Part shown: in pieces, positions 16,960 through 23,985 of the stretch
Layout: every line of letters begins with the position of its first letter
Position numbering within the stretch: the first letter of the stretch is position 1
Assembly (NCBI GenBank): GCA_910586105.1
Contig: CAJUGU010000006.1
Coordinates: 1 to 56,280, forward strand
DNA length: 56,280 bases
DNA from: an uncultured Eubacteriales bacterium
Lineage (GTDB): Bacteria > Bacillota > Clostridia > Oscillospirales > Butyricicoccaceae
Reading direction: 5' to 3'
Position numbers and translations under genes: made by a program
Notes under the pieces: generated by a model
Database searches by the model: none
Told to the model about the DNA's origin: nothing
What the model saw: the letters and a program-made list of their open reading frames with translations, nothing else

Positions 16960-19245
16960 TTACTGGAGCAGCTGGAGAACGCCCTGCGGCACCTGATTCG
17001 CCTGCGCCAGCATCGCCTGCGCCGACTGCACCAGAATGTTGTTCTTGGTGTAGGACATCATTTCCTCTGCAATATCCGTGTCGCGGATGGTGGATTCCGC
17101 GTCGGTGATGTTCTCGGTCATAACGGACAGGTTGTTCGCAGTGTGATCGAGACGGTTGCTGATCGCGCCAAGATTGCCGCGGACAGCCGACACGTAGTTG
17201 ATTGCCGACCGGATTGTATCAATCGCGGCCTGCGCGCCTTCCTGAGAGCCGATGTTAATATCCGCAATCGATACGCCGTTTTCATCTACCATCGCTGCAA
17301 CGTGCATATCTCCAACCGAAACCTTGAGCTGATTGTACGTATCGCTCGTATCGCCAATCTGGAGCGTCAGCGAGTTACCGCTTACAAGACCGGCAACCTC
17401 AACCTTAGCAGCTATCCTTGCCTCATTTGTAGAGGCGGTAGTCGCGACATCTTTGGAAGCCAAAGTCATCGTATTGCCGTCAACCGTGATATCATATTTC
17501 GTCGTTCCAAGTTCAGCCTGAATCTGGGTTTTCAGAGCATTGAATACATTAGCAGTCTGGTAAGAAGCAATGCCGCCTTCGATGCCGTAGCTGCTGAGAT
17601 CCACTTCAACGTTCCCCTTCTCTGCACCGTCGCCGTTCGAGAACTCAAAGGTCACGCCATCGATCGTAACCGTGTCACCTGCCTTGATCTTCGTAACATC
17701 CAGATCGAAAGAAACTTTTGCGGGCTGGTCAGCTCTCTGAGATACGAACTGCGCCATTACGGTGTCCTCCGTCCGCATATCGCAAACCGTACCCGAACTT
17801 CCGCCGCCAATATAAGCTTTCGTACCGCCAGCAGAATCTCCGTCATAGGTAGAAAGTGACTGGAAGGTCAGTGTGCCGGTAGTCCCCTTGACACCGCCGT
17901 TACCAGTGCTCCATGTGGTTGACGCCGCATCGCCCATTGCCTTTGTAATCGCGGTCATTGCCTGCTCCAGTTTAGCAGAATCGGACATATCTTCCTCTGT
18001 CCTGAGAATCGCGCTCAAATCAATATTGGTTACGCCAGTAGTCGTATTGGCAGTACTGCCATCACCAATTTGGAAAGAATACTTTTTATCGCCGACAATC
18101 AAAATATCGCCATTCTTCAACTGGCTGAAATCCATATCAACAGTTGCCTGAGCCTGATGCGAAGTGCCAATGCCAGCGCCGGACACGGTCTTCTGAGCCT
18201 GCCAGTTGACAGTACCGGTAAGATCGCTGGTAGAGCCAGCAGCTGAATCAAGCTTCAGCGAAACAGCATAGTCCGGGTTAATGGTTTCGCCGCTTGTACC
18301 CATATAATCGACCTGGTCAAACTTGATTTCATTGCCAGTAGCCGTCATTTTGTACCAGTGGCCATCTACAGAAATATAATTATTGGTAGCCGTGGCGCCA
18401 TCATCTGCCTGAGTTCCTTGACCGGTCTTGTCATCCCATTCCGCAGTAGTATCTTTACCGGCTGCGTCTGCACTACCTGCTGCGCCGCCAGTAAATTCCT
18501 CATTATTGGCATCCTTCGCAAAGCCACACGCTGCAAGTTTCCCTGCTAAATCAGAGGCGCTCGCAACATCTCCATCAGCTTGGACCTCATATTCGATTTT
18601 TGTGCCGCCAATCGTTAATGTGAACTTGTCGCCTGTTTTCGCACCCGTTACGGCCGAATCATCCAAGCTGACTGAGAACGACGCATTCGTCTGCGTGGTA
18701 ACTGCTTCGGGACGGTTGGTCACATAGCTGGCTTTGAAAGCCGGCGAAGCGCCGGACGCGGAATATTCACTCGTGGTGATATTGCTGATTGCGCTGGATG
18801 CTGCGATCGGGCTGTTTTCATCCAGCGAGCCGTCCAGCAGCTTAATGCCGTTGAAGTTCGCAGAATCGGCGATACGGTTGATTTCTTCCTTCAACTGGTC
18901 AACCTCGGCCTGCAAATTCTTGCGGTCAACTTCGTTGTCATAAGTGCCGTTCGCCGACTGGGTCGCCAGCGAAACCATACGGTTCAGCATATCCTGGATT
19001 TCCTGCATCGCGCCCTCGGCGGTGTTCACCAGCGAAACGCCGTCCTTGACGTTCTTCTGAGCCGCTTCCAGGCCGCTGATCTGCGCGCGCATTTTTTCGG
19101 AAATGGCAAGACCCGCTGCGTCATCGCCCGCGCGGTTAATCTTGTAACCGGAAGACAACCGTTCGAGATTCTTGGACAATGCCTTGGTGTTGTTGTTGTA
19201 GTTCCGGTAGGCGTTCATCGCCATAATATTGTGTTGAATACGCAT
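16960..19245 (-). CDS. hag: Flagellin with long variable domain
   Basis: The start is the ATG 9 bases after AAGGAG; the longer open frame lacks a ribosome site. The 761-residue protein has canonical flagellin ends: MRIQHNIMAMNAYRNYN, NLERLSSGYKINRAGDDAAG and VNTAEGAMQEIQDMLNRM at the N-terminus, and VRGNLGAISNRLDHTANNL, DAESTIRDTDIAEEMM and QANQVPQGVLQLLQ at the C-terminus. Typical Firmicutes flagellins have 270-500 residues. The extra length is a central region (about 165-655) with three related modules of the form SFxLDxxxxKxGDxxTIxGxxFEF (near 235, 400 and 560), like flagellin-hook IN motifs. It follows csrA on the same strand. No other flagellar structural gene is in the window. Confidence 0.96.
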   Translation of the reverse strand: MRIQHNIMAMNAYRNYNNNTKALSKNLERLSSGYKINRAGDDAAGLAISEKMRAQISGLEAAQKNVKDGVSLVNTAEGAMQEIQDMLNRMVSLATQSANGTYDNEVDRKNLQAEVDQLKEEINRIADSANFNGIKLLDGSLDENSPIAASSAISNITTSEYSASGASPAFKASYVTNRPEAVTTQTNASFSVSLDDSAVTGAKTGDKFTLTIGGTKIEYEVQADGDVASASDLAGKLAACGFAKDANNEEFTGGAAGSADAAGKDTTAEWDDKTGQGTQADDGATATNNYISVDGHWYKMTATGNEIKFDQVDYMGTSGETINPDYAVSLKLDSAAGSTSDLTGTVNWQAQKTVSGAGIGTSHQAQATVDMDFSQLKNGDILIVGDKKYSFQIGDGSTANTTTGVTNIDLSAILRTEEDMSDSAKLEQAMTAITKAMGDAASTTWSTGNGGVKGTTGTLTFQSLSTYDGDSAGGTKAYIGGGSSGTVCDMRTEDTVMAQFVSQRADQPAKVSFDLDVTKIKAGDTVTIDGVTFEFSNGDGAEKGNVEVDLSSYGIEGGIASYQTANVFNALKTQIQAELGTTKYDITVDGNTMTLASKDVATTASTNEARIAAKVEVAGLVSGNSLTLQIGDTSDTYNQLKVSVGDMHVAAMVDENGVSIADINIGSQEGAQAAIDTIRSAINYVSAVRGNLGAISNRLDHTANNLSVMTENITDAESTIRDTDIAEEMMSYTKNNILVQSAQAMLAQANQVPQGVLQLLQ

Positions 19246-19254
19246 AAAATAAGT

Positions 19255-19290
19255 CTCCTTCTTAAAATCACGGAAGGCTCCTTCCCTCCG
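19255..19290 (-). promoter_or_regulatory. Likely CsrA-binding leader of flagellin mRNA (hairpin GGA plus GGA in the ribosome site)
   Basis: In the flagellin leader a hairpin at 19271-19290 (CGGAGG pairing with CCTTCCG, one bulge) places AAGGA in its loop. The flagellin ribosome site AAGGAG (19255-19260) supplies a second GGA about 23 bases downstream. Two GGA sites, one in a hairpin loop and one at the ribosome site, are the arrangement by which CsrA represses hag translation in Bacillus subtilis. CsrA is encoded immediately upstream. Confidence 0.7.
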
Positions 19291-19357
19291 TCTGTATTGT
19301 TTCGGGTTCGCAAGCATTGCTGGCCAGTTCAACGCCCGGTCACCCTCGGACTTTATT

Positions 19358-19603
19358 TTAAGCAGGCTTCATGGAAACCTGTTTAAAACCGGGTCTCATT
19401 GTCGGCTGCGGCTCTCTTTTTCGCACCCTCCGGATGCATTCCGGCGTCCCTGCCACCGATTCGTGAACCTTTTCACGCTCGATCACAAGTTCACGCGGCG
19501 CGTCGATCGCAACCCGGCACAGGTCTCCTACCTTCAATACCTGGATCACAATATCGTCGCCGATCGTGATATAATCACCCGCTCTGACCGTCAAAGCCAA
19601 CAT
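19358..19603 (-). CDS. csrA: Carbon storage regulator CsrA
   Basis: This 81-residue protein shows the CsrA pattern: MLALTVRAGDYITIGDDIVI, then RVAIDAPRELVIEREKV with the Arg that contacts RNA GGA motifs. A C-terminal tail of about 25 residues is rich in Arg, Lys and Pro, a little longer than usual. CsrA dimers bind GGA motifs and block translation; in Firmicutes the main target is flagellin mRNA, and FliW releases it. Flagellin follows 112 bases downstream. No fliW is in the window. The start follows GGAGGTG, which itself holds a GGA and could allow self-repression. No convincing promoter faces this gene in the sequenced orientation. Confidence 0.92.
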   Translation of the reverse strand: MLALTVRAGDYITIGDDIVIQVLKVGDLCRVAIDAPRELVIEREKVHESVAGTPECIRRVRKREPQPTMRPGFKQVSMKPA

Positions 19604-19631
19604 TTTTATTCACCTCCATGTTTTGTAAGAA

Positions 19632-19659
19632 AGTCCAAAGAAGTATACTTCTCTGGACT
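19632..19659. repeat. Left palindromic site (putative recombination site)
   Basis: This is a 28-bp palindrome with one mismatched pair. The outer arms are AGTCCA/TGGACT and the centre is GTATAC (19643-19648). It shares all but the two inner positions next to the centre (AA instead of TT), plus one arm base, with the right palindrome at 19769-19798. Size and symmetry match crossover sites of small serine recombinases. Confidence 0.75.
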
Positions 19660-19783
19660 GTTCGGAACCGAACGAATCTTGGGTAAACTTTCATCAAAAC
19701 GCCCAGATTTTCCTTGACATTTCATGCATCCTGCCTATATAATAAAGCCAGCGTCAGGAGGACGTACCAAGTCCAAAGTTGTA
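19646..19783. other. Putative invertible promoter segment (138 bp between palindrome centres)
   Basis: The segment between the two palindrome centres carries one good promoter directed to the plus strand, plus an AGGAGG at 19756-19761. It lies between the serine recombinase gene and csrA. As sequenced, the promoter points away from csrA and flagellin; exchange between the two sites would turn it towards them. Recombination is inferred, not seen. Confidence 0.55.
19714..19743 (+). promoter_or_regulatory. Consensus sigma-A promoter inside the putative invertible segment
   Basis: A perfect TTGACA (19714-19719) and a perfect TATAAT (19738-19743) are 18 bp apart. Transcription would start near 19750 on the plus strand, towards the 3' end of the recombinase gene, with no plus-strand gene downstream until 20794. 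Confidence 0.8.
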
Positions 19784-19802
19784 TACAACTTTGGACTTTT
19801 TG
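19769..19802 (+). repeat. Right palindromic site, perfect 30-bp dyad followed by T5 (also terminator-like)
   Basis: Bases 19769-19798 form a perfect palindrome with arms AAGTCCAAAGTTG and a central TATA, followed by a T run. It is a sister of the left site. In RNA it would form a 13-bp stem with a 4-base loop and a U tract, so it can also end the transcript from the promoter at 19714, giving an RNA of about 50 bases. Confidence 0.8.
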
Positions 19803-19850
19803 TCAAATTCTGGAAATCTGCATTTCGCCGTCCAATCGGAGCTTTTACAC

Positions 19851-19892
19851 AAAAAAGGGGAAAACACCTACATTTTCAGGTGTTTTCCCTTT
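19851..19892 (-). terminator. Terminator of the recombinase gene
   Basis: On the minus strand a 12-bp stem (GGGAAAACACCT with its complement) is followed by CCTTTTTT, about 15 bases after the recombinase stop. It separates recombinase transcription from csrA-flagellin. The plus strand also has a weaker T tract. Confidence 0.88.
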
Positions 19893-19906
19893 CGTTTTGC
19901 CATATA

Positions 19907-20554
19907 CTATCCGTTTCCGGAGGATATCCCGCCTTCGTCCCCTTCCCCATACCGCTCGATGCGGTACTTCGCGAGACGGTCATAAAAAGTGCTTCTTTTC
20001 ATCGCGCAGCGCCGCAGCACCTCGCCCTCGGTCAGCCGCCCGGCCTGCCAATCCTTATAGATCCGGTCAAAATCCGATGGCAGTTCCGCCTTCTGCGGGC
20101 CGAACCGTACCCCGCGCGCCCGCGCCGCTTTGATGCCCTCCGCCTGCCGCTGACGGATGTTTTCCCGCTCCGCCTGCGCCACATAGGCCAACACTTGCAG
20201 GGTGATATCCGCAATGAATTTTCCGGTCAGGTTCCCGCCGCCGGAACGGGTACCCAGCAGCGGGAAATCGACGACGACTACGTCGACCTGTTTTTCCCGG
20301 GTCAGGATCCCCCATTGTTCCAAAATCTCGGCATAATTGCGTCCGAGCCGATCGATCGATTTTAAGATCAGCACATCCCCCGGGCGGATGCGCTTCATCA
20401 GCCGCCGGTATACCGGGCGCAGGAAATCCTTCCCGCTCTGCTTCTCTATGTACAGATTTTCGCTGGGTATTTCATAGGGCCGCAGCGCGTCCAGCTGCCG
20501 CCGGATATTTTGATCCTTTGCGGATACGCGGATATAACCATAGGTCTCCCGCAT
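19907..20554 (-). CDS. Small serine recombinase (resolvase/invertase family)
   Basis: This 215-residue protein has a catalytic domain with YGYIRVSAKDQN (Arg9, nucleophile Ser11), KQSGKDFLRP at 38-47 and KSIDRLGRN at 65-73 (Arg69, Arg72). A long E-helix-like segment (about 115-145) and a C-terminal helix-turn-helix (EGEVLRRCAMKRSTFYDRLA, about 177-195) follow. The size fits resolvases and DNA invertases that recombine palindromic sites of 26-30 bp. It starts after GAGGAGGGG. Two such palindromes flank a promoter directly downstream, before csrA and flagellin, so a role as flagellin phase-variation invertase is proposed. Close relatives are common in Clostridia, mostly without a known role. Confidence 0.92.
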   Translation of the reverse strand: MRETYGYIRVSAKDQNIRRQLDALRPYEIPSENLYIEKQSGKDFLRPVYRRLMKRIRPGDVLILKSIDRLGRNYAEILEQWGILTREKQVDVVVVDFPLLGTRSGGGNLTGKFIADITLQVLAYVAQAERENIRQRQAEGIKAARARGVRFGPQKAELPSDFDRIYKDWQAGRLTEGEVLRRCAMKRSTFYDRLAKYRIERYGEGDEGGISSGNG

Positions 20555-20638
20555 GATCCCCCTCCTCGCTGTCCTTCCGTGGTATCAGTCTCTCCGGGCC
20601 TGCGCCTGCGGAGATGGGTGTCCGGCCGTGAGCGGAAA

Positions 20639-20668
20639 GGCAAATTTTTATAAAATTTGCCTTTTTTT
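20639..20668 (+). terminator. Strong plus-strand terminator upstream of gerA
   Basis: A perfect 10-bp stem GGCAAATTTT with its complement and loop TAT is followed by seven T. No plus-strand gene lies upstream within 4.5 kb; the recombinase is on the minus strand. It would stop plus-strand (antisense) transcription across the recombinase, and it shields the ger operon. Confidence 0.85.
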
Positions 20669-20722
20669 GACAGACGCTGGCAAAGCAATTCCCCGGTCTG
20701 CGGGAATTCCCGGCGGCGCGTG

Positions 20723-20728
20723 TATAAT
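20723..20728 (+). promoter_or_regulatory. Possible -10 box of the ger operon
   Basis: TATAAT lies 66 bases before the gerA start. No sigma-A -35 is present at the right spacing. Ger operons are usually read by forespore sigma-G, but the match here is poor, so the promoter type is open. Confidence 0.35.
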
Positions 20729-20793
20729 TTTCCTTCCGGCTGCGCACCCTATGGAAAACGCCCATGGGCGCCCAACAGGAGGGGATCTACGTC

Positions 20794-22227
20794 ATGTCTT
20801 TCCAATTCACGGACGATCTCGATCATAATATCGCCGTATTAAAAGCACAGTTTACGGGTGACAGCACCTTCGTCTCCCGCGAGATCCGCAGCCCGTCCGG
20901 GCTGCGCTGTGCGATCTTCTTTTTCGACGGTATGGTCAACGCCGTCGCGATCAACGAATCGATCGTGCGGCCATTGATCCGGGAAACACGTTCCCGGCTG
21001 ACTGCCGAAGAGCTTGCCCAGTCCGCCGTCCAGATCAATGACAGCCGGGTCGAACCGGATCTGAGCCTGATGCTTGCCTCCTTCCTCTACGGCGATACGG
21101 TCATCCTAACCGAGGGAGAGGCGAGGCCAGTGGTCGTGAATACAAAAGGGTTTGCGTCGCGCTCAAGCGCCGAGCCGGAGGGCGAAAAGGTGCTTCGCGG
21201 CCCCCGCGAAGGCTTTACCGAGGTCTTCATGACCAACCTTTCCATGCTGCGCCGCCGCCTGAACGATCCCCGCCTGAAATTTACCTTTTCCCGGATCGGG
21301 GAACGCACCAATACCGTCGTCTGCCTGTGCTATCTAGAGGGGGTCGCAGACGAAAAGCTGGTGCGGACGGTGCAGGAGCGGCTTGCAAAGCTGCATCCGG
21401 ACTCGGTGCTCGACTCGAACTACATCGCGGAGCGCATCCGGGATGAACGGCGTTCGCCCTTCCCGACGCTGGGCACAACCGAACGCCCGGACGTTGCCGC
21501 CGCCCGGATGCTTGAGGGCCGGGTCGCGATCGTCGCCGACGGTTCGCCGGTGGTTCTGACCGCCCCCTGTATCCTTCAGGAGTGCTTCCAGGCCAACGAC
21601 GATTATTATATCAGCGTCGAACAGGCCGGGCTTTCCCGGCTGCTGCGCTGCGCAGCCTTCCTGCTGACGCTGACGGTGCCCGCGCTGTATCTCGCCTGCG
21701 TGCTGCACCATCAGGAGCTTGTCCCGACGCGGCTGCTGCTGGCGATCTCCGCCGCCCAAAGGGGCACGCCCCTGCCCCCGGCCAGCGAAACTTTCCTTAT
21801 GCTGATCGTGTTCGAGCTGCTCAAGGAAGCCGGGACGCGGACGCCCGGCGTGATCGGGCAGACCATGTCCATCGTCGGCGGGCTAGTGCTCGGACAGGCG
21901 GCGGTGCAGGCGCGGTTTATCTCCGCTCCGGCGGTCATCATCGTCGCGGTCGCGGGCGTGACCGGGCTGGCGCTGCCAAAGCTCCAGTCGTCGACGACCG
22001 TACTGCGGTTCGCGCTGACCGCAGCCGCCGCATTGCTCGGGCTTTATGGCATCGTGTTCGGGCTCGCGCTGATCCTGCTGCACCTGTGCGCGCTCGATTC
22101 GTGCGAAACGCCCTACCTGCTCAACCTGCTGCCGCGCGTCCATCCGCATACCGAAGACAGCTATCTGCGCGCGCCCTGGTTTCAAATGCGCCGCAACCGC
22201 TTTTTGGCGCAAAAGGAGGACAAATGA
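20794..22227 (+). CDS. Spore germination protein, GerA family (receptor A subunit)
   Basis: The start is the ATG 9 bases after AGGAGGGG; a longer in-frame start at 20764 precedes the ribosome site. The 477-residue protein has the soluble GerA N-terminal domain (about 1-280), including SREIRSPSGLRCAIFFFDGMVNA near 35-57 and MLRRRLNDPRL near 150. A membrane region with four to five helices follows, with PAVIIVAVAGVTGLALP. A subunits sit in the inner spore membrane and form part of the germinant-gated channel. It is first in a gerA-gerC-gerB operon; the next gene overlaps by 4 bases. Confidence 0.93.
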   Translation: MSFQFTDDLDHNIAVLKAQFTGDSTFVSREIRSPSGLRCAIFFFDGMVNAVAINESIVRPLIRETRSRLTAEELAQSAVQINDSRVEPDLSLMLASFLYGDTVILTEGEARPVVVNTKGFASRSSAEPEGEKVLRGPREGFTEVFMTNLSMLRRRLNDPRLKFTFSRIGERTNTVVCLCYLEGVADEKLVRTVQERLAKLHPDSVLDSNYIAERIRDERRSPFPTLGTTERPDVAAARMLEGRVAIVADGSPVVLTAPCILQECFQANDDYYISVEQAGLSRLLRCAAFLLTLTVPALYLACVLHHQELVPTRLLLAISAAQRGTPLPPASETFLMLIVFELLKEAGTRTPGVIGQTMSIVGGLVLGQAAVQARFISAPAVIIVAVAGVTGLALPKLQSSTTVLRFALTAAAALLGLYGIVFGLALILLHLCALDSCETPYLLNLLPRVHPHTEDSYLRAPWFQMRRNRFLAQKEDK

Positions 22228-22859
22228 AGCGTTGCTTTGCACTTTGCGTACTTTGCGCCGCGCTGCTCTGCGGGTGCAGCGCGGAAAACCCGCTGCCGGT
22301 ATCGGCGGCTGCGATGTCGCGCACGGCGGACGGATACCGGCTGACCGCCGAGCTGATCCGGCAGGACAGTCTGGACGGGGACGCCGCGCCGGTCTACCTT
22401 TCCGTCGAGGCTGAAGACCTGCCTTCCCTGTTTGCGGAAGCCGAGCGCAGGCTGGGCGGGCACTTCTATTTCAGCCATGCGGAAACGGTGATCCTTGACG
22501 AAGGGCTTGCCGAAGCGGGTATCCGGGAGCTGACCGGCTGGCTCGCCGAACGGCAGGACGCGAGGCTGACGCTGCGGCTGGTTGTCGCCCGGGATGCCTC
22601 CGCCGACGAGCTGCTTCAGCTGCAAGCGCTGGGCGAAGCGATCCCCGGCGTGGCGCTGTACGAGCTGCTCGAAGGGCTTTCCGCGCGCGGGGATGTCCCG
22701 GACGCCCCGCTTTATAAAGTCCAAAATGCGCTTGCGCAGGGCCAGACGGTCCAGCTGCCTTATCTGTACGCGACGGAAGACGAGCACGCCGCCGCCGGGG
22801 GCGCCGCCATCTTTGACGGCGGCTGCCTGACCGGCTTCCTGCCCAAGGAGGGGATCTGA
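22224..22859 (+). CDS. Short GerC-like germination lipoprotein
   Basis: This 211-residue protein has a clear lipoprotein signal (FALCVLCAALLCGCSAEN, lipid-attached Cys18). The body resembles the N-terminal domain of Ger(x)C proteins (VSAAAMSRTADGYRLTAEL; LFAEAERRLGGHFYFSHAETVILDEGLAEAG; LVVARDASADELL). Standard GerC proteins have 370-400 residues and two further domains, which are missing here. There is no frameshift sign: the gene ends in a stop overlapping the next start (TGATG). It overlaps gerA by 4 bases. It appears to be a naturally short C subunit. Confidence 0.8.
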   Translation: MKRCFALCVLCAALLCGCSAENPLPVSAAAMSRTADGYRLTAELIRQDSLDGDAAPVYLSVEAEDLPSLFAEAERRLGGHFYFSHAETVILDEGLAEAGIRELTGWLAERQDARLTLRLVVARDASADELLQLQALGEAIPGVALYELLEGLSARGDVPDAPLYKVQNALAQGQTVQLPYLYATEDEHAAAGGAAIFDGGCLTGFLPKEGI

Positions 22860-23635
22860 TGAAAAAGCATATCTTTTCGCGCTGGCAGGTGGCGCTGTGC
22901 GCCCTTTTCGTGCTTGCGGACGGATTATACCTGCCCCTGCGGCAGGGCGCGTGGCTGACGCTGCTCGGCGGCGCTGCGGCGTCGGCGGCGCTGCTGTTCC
23001 TCCTGCTCCGCCTGCCCCGGCAGCTGCTGGATCTGATCTGCGCCGTACTCGCCGTACTGCTGCCGCTGCGGAGCATCCTCCGGTTGTACCGGTTCTGGCA
23101 ATACGCCGGGATGCAGGCCGCGTTTGCGGCGGCGCTGTTCGTCCTGACCGCGTGGCTCCTGTCGCGGCGCGGCGCGGACTGCCTGTTCATGTGGGCCTAT
23201 CCGGTGATGCTGACCGCCGGGGCGCTGCTGTTGCTGTCGGTCGCGGTGACGATGCCCGATTGGGATCTCCGGATCCCCGTCCTGCCGGATTCGTTCCTGC
23301 GGGAATGCGCGGAGACGATCCCTGGTTTCCTCGCGGCCGTGCTGCCCGCCCACCTCGCCGGGAATGCGAAAGCTCCCGCCAAGGGGGTCCTGCTCGGCGG
23401 CGGGCTGCTCGCGCTGCTGAGCCTGCGCACCCTGCTTTTGCTCGGCGGGGCGGCATATGCATATCCCGCATATGCCGCGGCGGGATTGGCGGCGATGGGC
23501 GATTTCCTTCGACGGTGCGAGGTGGTGTTCGCCGCCGTACTCGTCATGTGCGAGTGCGCACGGACGGCGGTATGCTTCGCCTTCCTGCGATCGTGTGGAG
23601 CGGCGCGGAAAACCAGCGCCGTCCCGCAAGACTGA
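22859..23635 (+). CDS. Short GerB-like germination membrane protein
   Basis: This 258-residue, highly hydrophobic protein has about seven or eight membrane segments. Its beginning (HIFSRWQVALCALFVLADGL, then RQGAWLTLL) matches the layout of GerB proteins, which are APC-type transporters of about 365 residues with ten helices and bind the germinant. Position as third gene, coupled to the GerC-like gene by a TGATG overlap, supports the call. It is about 100 residues shorter than usual. Sequence alone would not prove the family; the operon context does most of the work. Confidence 0.7.
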   Translation: MKKHIFSRWQVALCALFVLADGLYLPLRQGAWLTLLGGAAASAALLFLLLRLPRQLLDLICAVLAVLLPLRSILRLYRFWQYAGMQAAFAAALFVLTAWLLSRRGADCLFMWAYPVMLTAGALLLLSVAVTMPDWDLRIPVLPDSFLRECAETIPGFLAAVLPAHLAGNAKAPAKGVLLGGGLLALLSLRTLLLLGGAAYAYPAYAAAGLAAMGDFLRRCEVVFAAVLVMCECARTAVCFAFLRSCGAARKTSAVPQD

Positions 23636-23750
23636 CCGCAAACGCGTCCGGCTTTTCCGGAAAACGCTTCGCACAGATACGCCCGCATTCGGCTGAAGCG
23701 CAACTTAAACCGAGCCTGCTTCCCCAATGATGGCCCTATCCAAAATGATC

Positions 23751-23925
23751 GCCGCTGCCGCCCCTTCGCTCCGCCGTCGTTCTGGCGGGGCGAAGACGCA
23801 CGCATGGACGATCCGGGACGCGCCATTCCCCGCCGCAGCGGGAAAAGGGATTCCAAAGGGACGCGTCCCTTTGGCACCGTCCGCGCAGGACCGCCGTCCG
23901 CGCAGGACCGTCCCCGCCCTGCGGA
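23751..23925. repeat. Dispersed GC-rich repeat, copy B (long form)
   Basis: This copy shares two blocks with copy D at 31864: GGCGGGGCGAAGACGCACGC-like and GGGATTCCAAAGGGAC followed by its complement. It ends with two tandem GTCCGCGCAGGAC modules (23879-23891 and 23896-23908). It fills most of the 350-base gap between the convergent ger operon and lipase gene. Confidence 0.7.
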
Positions 23926-23929
23926 ATAG

Positions 23930-23961
23930 AAAAAGCTCGCCTGTTCAGGTGAGCTTTTTTC
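23930..23961. terminator. Bidirectional terminator between ger operon and lipase gene
   Basis: AAAAAGCTCGCCT and AGGTGAGCTTTTTT pair around a short loop, with A and T tracts on both sides. It can end both convergent transcripts. Confidence 0.88.
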
Positions 23962-23985
23962 TGTCCGTGCGGCACAGCAGGGCGG

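Noticed and set aside
16960..19245. Flagellinolysin-type protease domain in the flagellin variable region
   Set aside because: Some clostridial flagellins carry an HExxH protease there; no HExxH motif is present in this protein.
19300..19357. A sigma-D/sigma-28 promoter directly in front of flagellin
   Set aside because: A TAAA followed 15 bases later by CCTGCTT was noticed, but it matches the -10 consensus poorly.
19604..19660. Minus-strand promoter for csrA using TATACT at the centre of the left palindrome
   Set aside because: The -10-like TATACT exists, but the corresponding -35 region is far from consensus, so it was not annotated.
19779..19985. A short plus-strand frame with a TTG start after the AGGAGG in the invertible segment
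   Set aside because: It runs through two terminator-like hairpins, has a rare start and no recognisable protein character.
20667..20728. TTGACA (20667-20672) with TATAAT (20723-20728) as one promoter for the ger operon
   Set aside because: They are 50 bp apart, far beyond a usable spacing; the TTGACA partly belongs to the T run of the terminator.
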